Positions 25,094 to 34,811 of a stretch of DNA of 64,000 nucleotides are shown piece after piece. Under the pieces are notes generated by a model. That model saw nothing but the letters and a program-made list of their open reading frames with translations, searched no databases and was not told the DNA's origin. Within the stretch, counting starts at the first letter, position 1, and every line of letters begins with the position of its first letter. The position numbers and the translations under genes were made by a program. Source of the DNA: Chryseobacterium sp. T16E-39 (lineage in GTDB: Bacteria > Bacteroidota > Bacteroidia > Flavobacteriales > Weeksellaceae); the NCBI RefSeq assembly GCF_002216065.1, contig NZ_CP022282.1, positions 3,224,001-3,288,000 on the forward strand, read 5' to 3'.

Positions 25094-25828
25094 ATGGAAA
25101 CAAAAATGATCATAAAGAATGATGCTCTGTGGAACAGAATTCAGGATTTTTCTTTAGATGTTCCAGATATTAATTTTCCTTTCTCTAAAAAACTCGCTAA
25201 AGAGGAAAACTGGACCTTGGACTTTACTCAAAAAGCAATAGAAGAATATAAAAAGTTTGTTTATCTCTGCTGCATTCTTCCCAATGGAGCTTCTCCAAGT
25301 GAAACCATAGATAAAGTATGGCATATGCACCTGATCTATACTCAAAATTACTGGGAGGAATTTTGCCCCGATATTCTCAAAAGAAAACTGCACCATCACC
25401 CATCTAAAGGAGGGATAACAGAAAAAAATAAGCATGTTAGTTGGTTTTCAGATACTTTGAAGTATTATAAAGAAGTCTTTCAGCAAGAAGCACCTGTAGA
25501 AATCTGGCAGAATTCCAAGCCGAAAAATATTCTATTTAGAGGTTGGGGAAAAAAAATAAAACTAATCTCACTGTTTATGATTCTTTTGATGCTCTCATCG
25601 TGTTTAGGTAATGTTTTAGACACTTTGGTCATCCTGTTTATAGCGATTCTCGGAATCATAATTTTTGGATCTATTATCTCTTTATTTGAGGATCCTGACC
25701 ATAAAGGATCCGGAGATAAAGCTGATGGAGGAGGTACCGGAGGTTCCGGTTGCAGTAGTGGAAGCAGTTGTGGAGGAGGCTGCGGTGGATGTGGTGGATG
25801 TGGAGGTTGCGGGGGTTGCGGGGGTTAA
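25094..25828 (+). CDS. Glycine-rich-domain protein with WHxH motif, membrane helices and Gly/Cys-rich tail
   Basis: 244 residues. The N-terminal 145 residues contain DKVWHMHLIYTQNYWEEFC, the signature of GRDP-like/TIGR04222-associated proteins. One or two hydrophobic helices follow (LISLFMILLMLSSCLGNVLD and LVILFIAILGIIIFGSIISL). The last 35 residues are a near-uniform run of Gly and Cys (seven Cys in CGG-type triplets), encoded by imperfect 9-bp TGYGGNGGN repeats at about 25770-25825. The tail is extracytoplasmic or cytoplasmic depending on topology. The function is unknown. Two membrane-protein genes follow with 11- and 4-bp gaps. Confidence 0.75.
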   Translation: METKMIIKNDALWNRIQDFSLDVPDINFPFSKKLAKEENWTLDFTQKAIEEYKKFVYLCCILPNGASPSETIDKVWHMHLIYTQNYWEEFCPDILKRKLHHHPSKGGITEKNKHVSWFSDTLKYYKEVFQQEAPVEIWQNSKPKNILFRGWGKKIKLISLFMILLMLSSCLGNVLDTLVILFIAILGIIIFGSIISLFEDPDHKGSGDKADGGGTGGSGCSSGSSCGGGCGGCGGCGGCGGCGG

Positions 25829-25839
25829 AATAAATACTT

Positions 25840-26211
25840 ATGAAAAAGATAATATTATATGGAGTTTCACTGATCATAAGTATGATGTGGCTCATTCTTA
25901 ATCATCAGACTATTGATCCGTTTTCCTTGAAAGGTCCGGAATTCTTAAAATTCTATTTGATTTTTTTATTTGGGTTTTATACTTCTGTAATAATCATGAA
26001 ATATTTTAAAGAACAAAGATCAAACACAACAATCTTCTTTATGATTTTCATTCTGGCAATTGGAATTATAAAACTGATAAAAGGGCTTATTCTTGGAAAA
26101 CCCGTTGGATATCTCGTAATACTGTTGGGTATAGAATTCATTGTAATTTTATGTCAGTCTACTTTAAAATCCGGTGAGAACGGTAAAATGTCTAATCGGA
26201 TCAAAAAATAA
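25840..26211 (+). CDS. Hypothetical membrane protein
   Basis: 123 residues with four hydrophobic helices: about 5-22, 36-54 (FYLIFLFGFYTSVIIMKYF), 64-85 and 88-110. The C-terminal tail is basic (NRIKK). No family is recognised. It starts 11 bp after the Gly/Cys-rich gene and 4 bp before the next, suggesting one operon. Confidence 0.7.
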   Translation: MKKIILYGVSLIISMMWLILNHQTIDPFSLKGPEFLKFYLIFLFGFYTSVIIMKYFKEQRSNTTIFFMIFILAIGIIKLIKGLILGKPVGYLVILLGIEFIVILCQSTLKSGENGKMSNRIKK

Positions 26212-26215
26212 TATC

Positions 26216-27007
26216 ATGATCAGAAGATTTACAGAAAGAGAGAAAAATATTTTGTACAAGAATATACCATTACAAAAGCAAGGGAATGGAGTGGGCTGGG
26301 AAGCGATTCTCTTTATTGTTTTGAATATGTTGCTTATTATATTTGGATTTAAACTGCTCATTTTTGATTATAATCCTTTTTTTGAAGATGCAGAGGATAC
26401 GGTTGGATCATTCATTTACTTCATGATCACTTTTATAGCGATTGGATTTTTTTCTTTTGTAGGAGTTGCCCTCTTATTTAATCTTATAAAAAATATATTG
26501 GTTTACCCCAAATATGGAAAATATGCGGTGGAAAAAAGTATTGAAACAGAGAAGATAAATATTCTTCAGGGAAATGAGGATGAAGATTGTATAGTAGAGA
26601 TTTTCAGTACCCACAGAAGAAAAATAGAAATAAAAGTATATCTGAAGATTGCTGTAGAATTGTCTTCAAAAACAAATTTCTTAGAAAGAATTGAAGGATA
26701 CAGGGTTTCAGGGTCTGAAAAAATTGATATCCCTATCTATAAAATTTTGGAAATTACGGATAATCAGCTTTTTTGGCCAATGGGTAGCATAAGAATATCT
26801 GATTTTTCTACAGGAGTAAGATTGGATTCCAGCCAGGAGATAAATTCCTTCAATGATTTTCTGAAGACAAAATACAAGCTGGTTTATAGTAAAAAAAGCA
26901 ATGAATTGTTGTTTATCAATTTTTATGGAGAGGATGTCGAAAAGAAAATAGATATTCTTATAAGGGACGTTGAAAGTAAGATCATTTATTTTTCAGCTCA
27001 GGAATAA
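26216..27007 (+). CDS. Hypothetical membrane-anchored protein
   Basis: 263 residues from ATG 26216. A GTG at 26174 would extend it into the preceding gene and is less likely. Two hydrophobic helices (about 27-47, AILFIVLNMLLIIFGFKLLIF, and about 65-90) are followed by a soluble domain of about 165 residues with alternating beta strands. The C-terminus has charged segments such as EKKIDILIRDVESKI. I do not recognise it. It is the last gene of the three-gene unit. Confidence 0.7.
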   Translation: MIRRFTEREKNILYKNIPLQKQGNGVGWEAILFIVLNMLLIIFGFKLLIFDYNPFFEDAEDTVGSFIYFMITFIAIGFFSFVGVALLFNLIKNILVYPKYGKYAVEKSIETEKINILQGNEDEDCIVEIFSTHRRKIEIKVYLKIAVELSSKTNFLERIEGYRVSGSEKIDIPIYKILEITDNQLFWPMGSIRISDFSTGVRLDSSQEINSFNDFLKTKYKLVYSKKSNELLFINFYGEDVEKKIDILIRDVESKIIYFSAQE

Positions 27008-27050
27008 CTTTAGATCAGTTTAATTTTCAATTTATAAATCAACTATTTAC

Positions 27051-27084
27051 AAAAAAAAGAGTTCTGAAATATTTCAGAACTCTT
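27051..27084. terminator. Intrinsic terminator serving the small membrane gene at 27091 (minus)
   Basis: A perfect 28-bp palindrome (27057-27070 with 27071-27084) has an A-run at 27051-27058 that becomes the U-tail on the minus strand. It is weak for the plus-strand gene ending at 27007. Confidence 0.75.
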
Positions 27085-27090
27085 GTGAGT

Positions 27091-27288
27091 TTATTTATCT
27101 TTTGTCTGCTTATAACCATATTCCCGACACATAAACAAAGTAATTGCCAATAGAATAATGCTGAGTATCAGATGTGATTTATCAGGATGTACAATTGCCT
27201 GATAAAGATTGTATCCGAAAACAAACGAAACCAAAAATATTAAAATTTGGTTGGTTTTGGCATATTGATTTTTCAAAGAAGTTTTCAT
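27091..27288 (-). CDS. Small two-helix membrane protein
   Basis: 65 residues with helices at about 13-34 (NQILIFLVSFVFGYNLYQAIV) and 38-55 (SHLILSIILLAITLFMC). A basic N-terminus (MKTSLKNQYAK) and C-terminus flank them. No family is recognised. It has its own terminator. It lies upstream of mnmA's 3' end on the same strand. Confidence 0.65.
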   Translation of the reverse strand: MKTSLKNQYAKTNQILIFLVSFVFGYNLYQAIVHPDKSHLILSIILLAITLFMCREYGYKQTKDK

Positions 27289-27362
27289 AATTAATGATTT
27301 TTGTTGTTATTTACAAAGTAAGTATCACTTTTGAAAATAGGTTACAAAAATCATTTTTTTAA

Positions 27363-28550
27363 TTATGCAATAACTCCGCTTCCTAAAAGTTCATCATCAA
27401 TATACCACGACGCAAATTGTCCTTCTGCAATCGCAGATTGAGGTTCTTCAAACTCCATATAAAAAGCATTTTCAAACTGATAAATCGTTGCTTTCTGAAG
27501 AGCCTGTCTGTAACGGAATCTTGCCATCACTTCCATCGATTCACCATTGGCAAGTCTTAGATCTTCACGAACCCAGTGAAGTTCGGAATTATCCACTTTT
27601 AAAGCTTTTTTATGTAATCCCGGAAAACTGTGACCTTCTCCAACGAAGATTATGTTGTTTTCCATGTCTCTTGATACGATAAAACAACTTTCTTTGTGTC
27701 CTCCGATTCCTAACCCCTTGCTTTGTCCGATCGTGAAAAATTGAGCGCCCTGATGCTTTCCAATTACTTTTCCGTCAGATTTTTTATAATTGATCTTTTG
27801 AGATAAAAATTCCAATTCCTCTTCTTTTGAAGAAAACGCAGGTTTTTCTCCTGAAAATAATGGAGAATCGCTGAATATTTCTACAATTTCACCTTCATTT
27901 GGTTTTAATTGCTGCTGTAAAAATTGAGGAAGACTTACTTTCCCGATAAAACATAGACCCTGAGAGTCTTTTTTATCTGCTGTAACCAGACCGATTTCTT
28001 TTGCAATCTCTCTTACCTCAGGCTTCGTTAGCTCACCAATCGGAAATAACGCTTTAGATAATTGATCCTGATTCAGCTGACATAAAAAATAGGACTGATC
28101 CTTATTGTTATCTTTTCCAGCTAGAAGATGGAAAATTTCTTTTCCGTTCTCATCAAAAGTTGAATGTACTCTTGCATAATGCCCTGTTGCAACCTTGTCG
28201 GCTCCCAAAGACATTGCTGTTTTCAGAAAAACATCAAATTTAACCTCTCTGTTACATAGAACATCAGGATTTGGGGTTCTTCCTTTTTGATATTCATCGA
28301 ACATGTAATCAACAATACGTTCCTTGTAAAGTTCACTCATATCAATGACCTGAAATGGGATTCCAAGTTTTTGAGCAACCATTAATGCGTCATTACTGTC
28401 TTCTATCCACGGACACTCATCTTCCAGTGTTACTGAAGCATCATTCCAGTTTCTCATAAACAAAGCCACCACTTCGTGGCCCTGCTGCTGAAGCAAATAT
28501 GCTGTAACGCTGGAATCTACACCTCCTGAGAGGCCTACTACTATTTTCAT
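27363..28550 (-). CDS. mnmA: tRNA 2-thiouridylase MnmA
   Basis: Forms 2-thiouridine at position 34 of tRNA Glu, Gln and Lys. The ATP-binding PP-loop is [10 protein letters not shown] near residues 6-15. C99 in [12 protein letters not shown] and C200 in [10 protein letters not shown] are the catalytic persulfide cysteines. HYARV, KDQSYFL and [13 protein letters not shown] are also conserved. It is 395 aa. A TATTTTTG box (minus strand, 28601-28608) lies upstream. Confidence 0.95.
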   Translation of the reverse strand: MKIVVGLSGGVDSSVTAYLLQQQGHEVVALFMRNWNDASVTLEDECPWIEDSNDALMVAQKLGIPFQVIDMSELYKERIVDYMFDEYQKGRTPNPDVLCNREVKFDVFLKTAMSLGADKVATGHYARVHSTFDENGKEIFHLLAGKDNNKDQSYFLCQLNQDQLSKALFPIGELTKPEVREIAKEIGLVTADKKDSQGLCFIGKVSLPQFLQQQLKPNEGEIVEIFSDSPLFSGEKPAFSSKEEELEFLSQKINYKKSDGKVIGKHQGAQFFTIGQSKGLGIGGHKESCFIVSRDMENNIIFVGEGHSFPGLHKKALKVDNSELHWVREDLRLANGESMEVMARFRYRQALQKATIYQFENAFYMEFEEPQSAIAEGQFASWYIDDELLGSGVIA

Positions 28551-28743
28551 TGTATTTCAATTTTACGAAACTCTTAACGGGAGTTCTTAGTTTGACGCGG
28601 CAAAAATACGACTAAAAAATTCGGAAAAAAACCATAATTTTAAACATTGATAAAAACGATGTTAGTATAAGATCACGAAATTTTTGACCTCAGTGAATGA
28701 ATATACTTTCGTATAGTCTTTAAAAACAATTAATTATCTGAAT

Positions 28744-29274
28744 ATGAAAAAAATAATTATTCCATTGATGCTGATGTTCTCAATATCAATATTTTCCCAG
28801 GTTTCAGTAGGAACTCCTTCTGTAGCAGAAACCAACAGATGGACTTTTGGTGGTGGGATTGGTTTAGGGTTTGGAAGTAATAGTGCATTCTCTCTTCAGG
28901 CGGCTCCAAGAGTAGGATACAGATTGACCGAAGATCTGGAAGGGGGAGTGGTAGGAAGTGTTTCCTGGCAGACATCCAATTATTACAGGTCAACAATGTT
29001 TGGAGTTGGTCCTTTTGTGAATTATTATTTTGCAAGATCATTTTATGTAGGAGCAAACCTTCAACATTATTTTATTAATTATCATGATAAGTTTTACGAC
29101 TACAAAGATAATAGAGAAGAAACAGCGCTCTATCTTGGAGGAGGATATATGCAGAGGATTGGTGGAAATTCTTTTATGCAGTTAGGATTGATGTACAATG
29201 TTTTATGGAAAGAGAATTCAAGTATTTTCTCAAGTGGATTAGTTCCTAATATAGGATTTGTGGTTGGATTATAA
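28744..29274 (+). CDS. Outer-membrane beta-barrel protein
   Basis: 176 residues with a signal peptide (MKKIIIPLMLMFSISIFSQV) and a small porin-like barrel. Alternating strands include WTFGGGIGLGFG, FSLQAAPRVGYRL, TMFGVGPFVNYYF, FYVGANLQHYF and TALYLGGGYMQRI. The last residues are a hydrophobic final strand (VPNIGFVVGL). No family function is known. A terminator follows. Confidence 0.8.
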   Translation: MKKIIIPLMLMFSISIFSQVSVGTPSVAETNRWTFGGGIGLGFGSNSAFSLQAAPRVGYRLTEDLEGGVVGSVSWQTSNYYRSTMFGVGPFVNYYFARSFYVGANLQHYFINYHDKFYDYKDNREETALYLGGGYMQRIGGNSFMQLGLMYNVLWKENSSIFSSGLVPNIGFVVGL

Positions 29275-29316
29275 TAATCGATACGGATAAAACCAAATGG
29301 TTTTGGCTTATATATA

Positions 29317-29352
29317 AAAAGCATCGGAATATAGATATTCCGATGCTTTTAT
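29317..29352. terminator. Terminator between the outer-membrane protein and clpC
   Basis: A perfect 16-bp stem (29317-29332 with 29335-29350) has an AG loop. A/T-rich ends on both sides suit two convergent genes. Confidence 0.85.
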
Positions 29353-29370
29353 TTTAATAAAATTATTTAT

Positions 29371-31902
29371 TTATTGAGAAGACTTTTCAGTCGTCTTTTT
29401 TGTCTTGTGAGGTTTTCCTGTTAACCCGTCTTTAGCTTCATTCACGTCAAGAACGATGGTCTCTCCTTCACTTAATTGTTTATTTACAAGCATTTCTGCT
29501 AATAAATCCTCAATGTATTTCTGGATGGCTCTTTTCAGTGGTCTTGCACCGAAATCTTTATCCCATCCTTTTTCAGAAATAAAGTCTTTAGCTGCATCAG
29601 TTAAATCAACTTTATATCCTAGTTTTTCAAGTCTGTTGTAAAGCTTGTTCAATTCAAGATCAATGATCTTCTTGATGTCAGTCTGCTCAAGAGAGTTGAA
29701 GATCACGATGTCATCAATTCTGTTCAGGAATTCAGGAGCAAATGCTTTTTTAAGGGCATTTTCAATCGTGCTTCTTGCTCTTGTATCTGAATTTGTTTTC
29801 TTAGCAGAAGTTCCAAATCCGACACCGTCTCCAAAGTCTTTAAGATCTCTGGTACCGATATTTGAAGTAAGGATAATGATCGTATTTCTGAAATCAATTT
29901 TTCTACCTAAACTATCAGTAACATGACCCTCATCCAGAATTTGTAATAAAATATTGAATACGTCAGGGTGAGCTTTTTCAATCTCATCTAAAAGAACCAC
30001 AGCATAAGGTTTTCTTCTTACCGCTTCTGTTAACTGACCCCCTTCCTCATATCCAACATATCCCGGAGGCGCACCGACCAAACGAGATACTGCAAATTTC
30101 TCCATGTATTCACTCATGTCAATTCTGATCAAAGCTTCATCTGAATCGAAAAGCTCTCTTGCCATTACTTTTGCAAGTTCAGTTTTACCAACACCCGTAG
30201 TCCCCAGGAAAATAAACGTTCCGATCGGACGGTTTGGATCTTTAAGACCCGCTCTGTTTCTCTGAATAGCCTTAACAACTTTTCTTACAGCATCTTCCTG
30301 TCCAATTACTTTTCCGTTTAGATTGCTGTCCATCTGAGCTAATTTATCCAACTCATTTTTACCAACCTTGGTCACTGGAACACCACTCATCATAGAAACC
30401 ACTTCGGCTACATTTTCTTCTGTAACGGTTTCTTTTTTCTCTTTTACATCTTTATCCCACTGATCCTGTGCTGCATTAAGCTCCATCTGAAGACGTTCTT
30501 CCTCATCTTTAAGCTTTCTTGCCTCAAGGTAATCCTGAGCTTTTACAGCTTTCTGCTTCATTTCTTTGATGTCCTCAATTTTCTTTTCGAAATCAATGAT
30601 TTCTGTTGGGACTTTCATGTTTTTAATATAAACACGGGAACCTGCTTCGTCCATTGCATCAATTGCTTTGTCCGGTAAGAAACGGTCTGTAATATATCTT
30701 GATGTCAAATTCACACAAGCTAATATAGCTTCTGGTGTATAAACAACATTGTGATGCTCTTCATACTTATCTTTGATCTGATTTAAAATCTGAATGGTTT
30801 CATCAATATTGGTTGGTTCCACCATTACTTTCTGGAACCTTCTTTCCAATGCTCCGTCTTTTTCAATATACTGACGGTATTCATCTAAAGTTGTTGCTCC
30901 GATGCATTGAATCTCGCCTCTTGCTAATGCTGGTTTGAACATATTGGATGCATCCAAGCTTCCAGTAGAGCTTCCCGCACCTACAATAGTGTGTAACTCA
31001 TCGATGAATAAGATGACGTCGCGGTTTTTTTCAAGTTCAGTCATGATCGCCTTCATTCTCTCCTCAAACTGACCACGGTATTTTGTTCCTGCAACTAAAC
31101 TTGCAAGATCCAAAGTGATCACTCTTTTTCCGAAAAGAACTCTTGACACCTTTTTCTGTTGAATTCTTAAAGCCAGCCCTTCTGCGATGGCAGATTTACC
31201 AACTCCAGGTTCTCCGATAAGAAGTGGATTGTTTTTCTTTCTACGAGAAAGGATTTGAGACACACGCTCAATTTCTTTCTCACGGCCGATTACAGGATCC
31301 AATTTCCCATCTCTTGCCAAAGAGGTAAGGTCTCTACCAAAGTTATCCAATGTAGGAGTTTTGCTCTTCGCGGCACCTAAGTTGCCGGCAGGCTTTCTCA
31401 TTTGCTCAAATTCCTCTCTTTCGTCGTCATCGTCATATGCACTCATTTGAGGTGACTGGCCAGAGTTTTTAAGCATGGTTTGATATTCTCTTGAAACTCC
31501 TTCATAGTCAATATCGTAAGCTCCTAATATATTTGAGGTTGGATCTTCATATTTATAAAGAATGCCTAAAAGTAAATGAACGGTATTAATTTCATTACTT
31601 TTGTATTGTCGACATTCTAATTCTGCACGTTTAACGGCATGATCTGCCATTTTAGTGAAGGAAATATTGGTTACCTCCTCAGAAATAGGATTAAGACTTG
31701 CTGTATTTAGAGTTTCAATTTTTCTTCTGATTTGTGTTAAATCGGCATTAAGGTTTTGAAGGATTTCTTTTGCAGAGTTTTCTGTTTTTATAATACCTAA
31801 AAGTAGATGTTCTGTATTAAGAAATTCACTTTTCAGCCTTTTAGCTTCATTTTTGCTCTGTTTGAACACCTGGCTCAAACCTTGTGAAAACTTATAATCC
31901 AT
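29371..31902 (-). CDS. clpC: ClpC-type AAA+ unfoldase
   Basis: 843 residues from ATG 31902. A TTG-initiated extension to 31914 is less likely. Two Clp-N repeats (1-150) precede AAA+ domain 1 with Walker A GEPGVGKS (about 230-237), a coiled middle region (about 410-480, including a UVR-like segment), and AAA+ domain 2 with GTTGVGKT (about 567-574) and [14 protein letters not shown]. The C-terminus ends in Lys/Thr-rich sequence. It feeds substrates to ClpP and controls protein quality. Transcription converges with the outer-membrane gene. Confidence 0.93.
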   Translation of the reverse strand: MDYKFSQGLSQVFKQSKNEAKRLKSEFLNTEHLLLGIIKTENSAKEILQNLNADLTQIRRKIETLNTASLNPISEEVTNISFTKMADHAVKRAELECRQYKSNEINTVHLLLGILYKYEDPTSNILGAYDIDYEGVSREYQTMLKNSGQSPQMSAYDDDDEREEFEQMRKPAGNLGAAKSKTPTLDNFGRDLTSLARDGKLDPVIGREKEIERVSQILSRRKKNNPLLIGEPGVGKSAIAEGLALRIQQKKVSRVLFGKRVITLDLASLVAGTKYRGQFEERMKAIMTELEKNRDVILFIDELHTIVGAGSSTGSLDASNMFKPALARGEIQCIGATTLDEYRQYIEKDGALERRFQKVMVEPTNIDETIQILNQIKDKYEEHHNVVYTPEAILACVNLTSRYITDRFLPDKAIDAMDEAGSRVYIKNMKVPTEIIDFEKKIEDIKEMKQKAVKAQDYLEARKLKDEEERLQMELNAAQDQWDKDVKEKKETVTEENVAEVVSMMSGVPVTKVGKNELDKLAQMDSNLNGKVIGQEDAVRKVVKAIQRNRAGLKDPNRPIGTFIFLGTTGVGKTELAKVMARELFDSDEALIRIDMSEYMEKFAVSRLVGAPPGYVGYEEGGQLTEAVRRKPYAVVLLDEIEKAHPDVFNILLQILDEGHVTDSLGRKIDFRNTIIILTSNIGTRDLKDFGDGVGFGTSAKKTNSDTRARSTIENALKKAFAPEFLNRIDDIVIFNSLEQTDIKKIIDLELNKLYNRLEKLGYKVDLTDAAKDFISEKGWDKDFGARPLKRAIQKYIEDLLAEMLVNKQLSEGETIVLDVNEAKDGLTGKPHKTKKTTEKSSQ

Positions 31903-32056
31903 AATATATCTCAATTAGAATAAAGATGGAAGTATCTTTTATTCATTATTCTAAATTACAAATATTTTACCAAAAATCAATTAATGACTTAATGGCAGAA
32001 AAAAGTTTTATTATCTTATTGAAAATGACTAAGTTTGTGTCCCTAAAATTTTTCTG

Positions 32057-32281
32057 ATGAGTCCCGAAATTGCTACTTATGTTGGATATTCTGCTTCACT
32101 TTTTATAGTTTTAAGCTTTATATTAAAAGATGTAAGAAAAATTAGAATCGTTAATATGATAGGCTGTATTTGTTTTGTCATTTATGGTATATTTAGCGGA
32201 ATGCTTTGGCCGGTGATTATCCCGAACGGATTGATCTGTTTTATACAGATTTACCATCTGATGGCTGGAAAGAAAAGCTAA
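32057..32281 (+). CDS. Small SemiSWEET/YgjV-like membrane protein
   Basis: 74 residues and three helices. GYSASLFIVLSFILKDVRKIRIVNMIGCICFVIYGIF and WPVIIPNGLICFIQIYHL match the PQ-loop half-transporter pattern. Substrate is unknown. A TAAGTTTG box at 32030-32037 is a plausible -7. Its stop overlaps the next ATG by one base (TAATG), so it is coupled to the glycosyltransferase. Confidence 0.75.
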   Translation: MSPEIATYVGYSASLFIVLSFILKDVRKIRIVNMIGCICFVIYGIFSGMLWPVIIPNGLICFIQIYHLMAGKKS

Positions 32282-33375
32282 TGAGGAAAAAAATAATTAC
32301 ATCTGCTTTCAGTAACCTTTATACAGATCAACGAATAGAAAAGGTCTGTAAGACTTTGCATGAAAACGGCTATCAGATAGAGCTGATCGGCAATGATTGG
32401 GGAGGAGCCTCAGAAATGAAAAGACCTTATTCTTTTTCAAGGATCTCATTGATTTCTAAAAGTTTAAAGACCGCTTATTTTGAATTTAACTGGAAGCTGT
32501 ATAAAGAGCTAAAGAATAAAGCGGATAAGCATACCATTCTCCATGCTAATGATATTGATGCTTTGCTTCCTAATTATCTTATCGCTAAAAAATTAAATAT
32601 TCCTTTAATTTTTGACAGTCATGAAATTTTTTCCGAAATGCCGGCAATTCAGGGCAAAATGTCACAAAAAATGTGGCGCTACCTTGAAAAGAAGGTGCTT
32701 CCGAAATTAAAATTCATGATAACGGCTAGTGGAAGTTATGCACAATGGTTCAAAGAGAAGTATAATATTGATCCTGTTGTAGTTCAAAATTCACCAAGAA
32801 GAATGAGTTTTTCAATAGATATTCCTGAAAACAAGCCAAAAATATTTTTGTATCAGGGTGCAATCAATCCATTTCGGGGAATTGACAAAGCAATTTTGGC
32901 GATGCATCATCTCGACCATGTTATCTTTAAGATTGCAGGTGATGGTCCCAGAAGGAAAGAATATGAAGATTTGGTTGTAAAGGAAAGTTTGCAGCAGAAA
33001 GTTCAGTTTTTAGGGAAACTAATGCCAGAAGAATTAAGAAAAGTCACCCTTACAGCTGATGTTGGAATGAGTATAGAGGAAAATGGAGGAGACAGTTATC
33101 TATATTCTCTTCCTAACAAGGTCCTGGACTGCATCCAGGCAAGGGTTCCTTTAATTATGGCAGACCTTCCGGAGATGCAGAATATTAAAAGGCAATTTGA
33201 TGTCGGAGAAATTATTAAAGATCACCAGCCCGGAAATATTGCAGAGGCAATCAATAAAGTTTTAAATAGGGGGAGAAAGAACTATCAGGACGAATTGGAA
33301 AAGGCATCAGAAGTACTTTGCTGGGAAAATGAAGAGGTAAAGCTATTGGAGGTTTTTCAAAAAGCATCTCAATAA
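32281..33375 (+). CDS. Glycosyltransferase family 4
   Basis: 364 residues from ATG 32281. A longer frame from 32206 overlaps the upstream gene and is rejected. A GT-B fold is shown by HANDIDALLPNYLIAKKLN in the N-terminal domain. The C-terminal domain has YQGAINPFRGIDKAI, IAGDGPRRKEY, and SYLYSLPNKVLDCIQARVPLIMADLPEM. It transfers an activated sugar, probably to an envelope glycan. The acceptor is unknown. It begins a run of three glycosyltransferases. Confidence 0.85.
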   Translation: MRKKIITSAFSNLYTDQRIEKVCKTLHENGYQIELIGNDWGGASEMKRPYSFSRISLISKSLKTAYFEFNWKLYKELKNKADKHTILHANDIDALLPNYLIAKKLNIPLIFDSHEIFSEMPAIQGKMSQKMWRYLEKKVLPKLKFMITASGSYAQWFKEKYNIDPVVVQNSPRRMSFSIDIPENKPKIFLYQGAINPFRGIDKAILAMHHLDHVIFKIAGDGPRRKEYEDLVVKESLQQKVQFLGKLMPEELRKVTLTADVGMSIEENGGDSYLYSLPNKVLDCIQARVPLIMADLPEMQNIKRQFDVGEIIKDHQPGNIAEAINKVLNRGRKNYQDELEKASEVLCWENEEVKLLEVFQKASQ

Positions 33376-33394
33376 ATTATCTTCACAAAATTGG

Positions 33395-33402
33395 TATCTT
33401 TG
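33395..33402 (+). promoter_or_regulatory. Putative -7 box (TATCTTTG) for sufE
   Basis: An exact TAnnTTTG match, 18 bp before the sufE ATG at 33421. No -33 TTG is seen at good spacing. Confidence 0.4.
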
Positions 33403-33420
33403 CATAAAGATTGTTAAAAA

Positions 33421-33840
33421 ATGACCATTAAAGAAAAACAGCAGGAAATAATTGACGAATTTGCATTTCTTGAGGATTGGGAGCAGAAGTACGAATATAT
33501 TATTGATCTTGGGAAAGAATTAAAAGGACTTTCAGAAAGCAAAAAAAACGATGATAACCTAATTAAGGGTTGTCAGAGTAAGGTTTGGATTGATGCTGAA
33601 TATAAAGATGGCAAGCTCTATTTTGATGCAGACTCTGATGGTATTTTGCCAAAAGGGATCGTTTCTTTACTGGTTAGCATTTATAGTGGACATTCTACGC
33701 AGGAAATCTTAGATTCAGATTTCCAGTTTATTTCTGAAATCGGATTACAGGAGTTTTTATCTCCTTCCAGAGCTAATGGTCTAATGGCAATGACTAAACA
33801 GATCAAGTTTTATGCAGTTGCCTATCAACTGAAATCATAA
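33421..33840 (+). CDS. sufE: Cysteine desulfuration protein SufE
   Basis: 139 residues. SufE accepts sulfur from SufS for Fe-S cluster assembly. The persulfide cysteine is C51 in IKGCQSKVW. Helices LIKGCQS and SPSRANGLMAMTKQIK are characteristic. It lies between glycosyltransferase genes, 2 bp upstream of the GT9 gene, with its own -7 box. Confidence 0.95.
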   Translation: MTIKEKQQEIIDEFAFLEDWEQKYEYIIDLGKELKGLSESKKNDDNLIKGCQSKVWIDAEYKDGKLYFDADSDGILPKGIVSLLVSIYSGHSTQEILDSDFQFISEIGLQEFLSPSRANGLMAMTKQIKFYAVAYQLKS

Positions 33841-33842
33841 TT

Positions 33843-34808
33843 GTGACAAGAATTCTAGCATATCGTTTTTCCGCTTTTGGTGATGTTGCGATGACAGCAC
33901 CTGTTTTTCGTGAATTTCTTGAACAAAACCCAAATGTGGAGATCATAATGGTTTCCAGAAAAAATTTTGAAAGTCTGTTTTCTGATATCCCGAATATTAT
34001 CTTTAAGGGAATTAATCTTGATGATTATAAAGGGTTTTTTGGTTTAAACAGATTGGCTAATCAACTCATAAAGGAGTTTAAACCTGATTATATTGCAAAT
34101 TTACACGATGTAATCAGAACTAAGATCCTGGATAAGATCTATCGAAGAAAGGGATATACTGTATTTAAAATCGATAAAGGTAAAGAGGAAAAAGAAGCCC
34201 TTACCGACATTTGGAACCTTGATAAAACACAGCTAAAACGTACTGTTGAGCGTTATGCTGATGTATTCAGAGAGATGGGATTTAATATAACATTATCGAA
34301 TCAGCTAAGGCCACTTACGAATCAAAAATCAGGGATAGGTTTTGCTCCTTTTGCACAGCATAAGGGAAAAATGCTTCCTCTGGATAAATCTTATGAGCTC
34401 GTAAAAATATTAGCTCAAAAAGAAAAAATATACTTTTTTGGGGGTGGAAAAAATGAGACTGAAACTCTTGAGAAATGGGAGCATGAAATTCCTAATACAA
34501 AAAGTCTGTCAGGTAAATTAAATCTTAAACAGGAATTAGACAAGATTGCAGAGTTGGAACTCATGATTTCCATGGATTCTGCAAATATGCATTTAGCAAG
34601 TCTTGTTGGGACAAGATGTGTTTCCATATGGGGATCTACACATCCTTATGCTGGATTTTTAGGGTTCGGGCAAAGTGAAAATGATGTGGTACAAATAAAG
34701 GACCTAACATGTAGGCCATGTTCCGTATTTGGAGATAAAGAATGCTTTAGGGGAGATTGGGCGTGTCTGGAAGAGTTGAATATTCAGAAAATCATTGAAA
34801 AAATCTGA
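33843..34808 (+). CDS. Glycosyltransferase family 9 (heptosyltransferase-like)
   Basis: 321 residues from GTG 33843. The N-terminus RFSAFGDVAMTAPVFREFL is the family's Rossmann start. LELMISMDSANMHLASLVGTRCVSIWGSTHP is the nucleotide-sugar motif. Probably acts on LPS core or a related glycan. It is followed by GT2 after 3 bp. Confidence 0.88.
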   Translation: MTRILAYRFSAFGDVAMTAPVFREFLEQNPNVEIIMVSRKNFESLFSDIPNIIFKGINLDDYKGFFGLNRLANQLIKEFKPDYIANLHDVIRTKILDKIYRRKGYTVFKIDKGKEEKEALTDIWNLDKTQLKRTVERYADVFREMGFNITLSNQLRPLTNQKSGIGFAPFAQHKGKMLPLDKSYELVKILAQKEKIYFFGGGKNETETLEKWEHEIPNTKSLSGKLNLKQELDKIAELELMISMDSANMHLASLVGTRCVSIWGSTHPYAGFLGFGQSENDVVQIKDLTCRPCSVFGDKECFRGDWACLEELNIQKIIEKI

Positions 34809-34811
34809 TTA

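Noticed and set aside
28688..28696. Single half-site CCTCAGTGA upstream of the outer-membrane protein gene
   Set aside because: No second half-site lies 21 bp away, and no TAnnTTTG box lies 31 bp downstream, so it does not fit the LytTR-like pattern.
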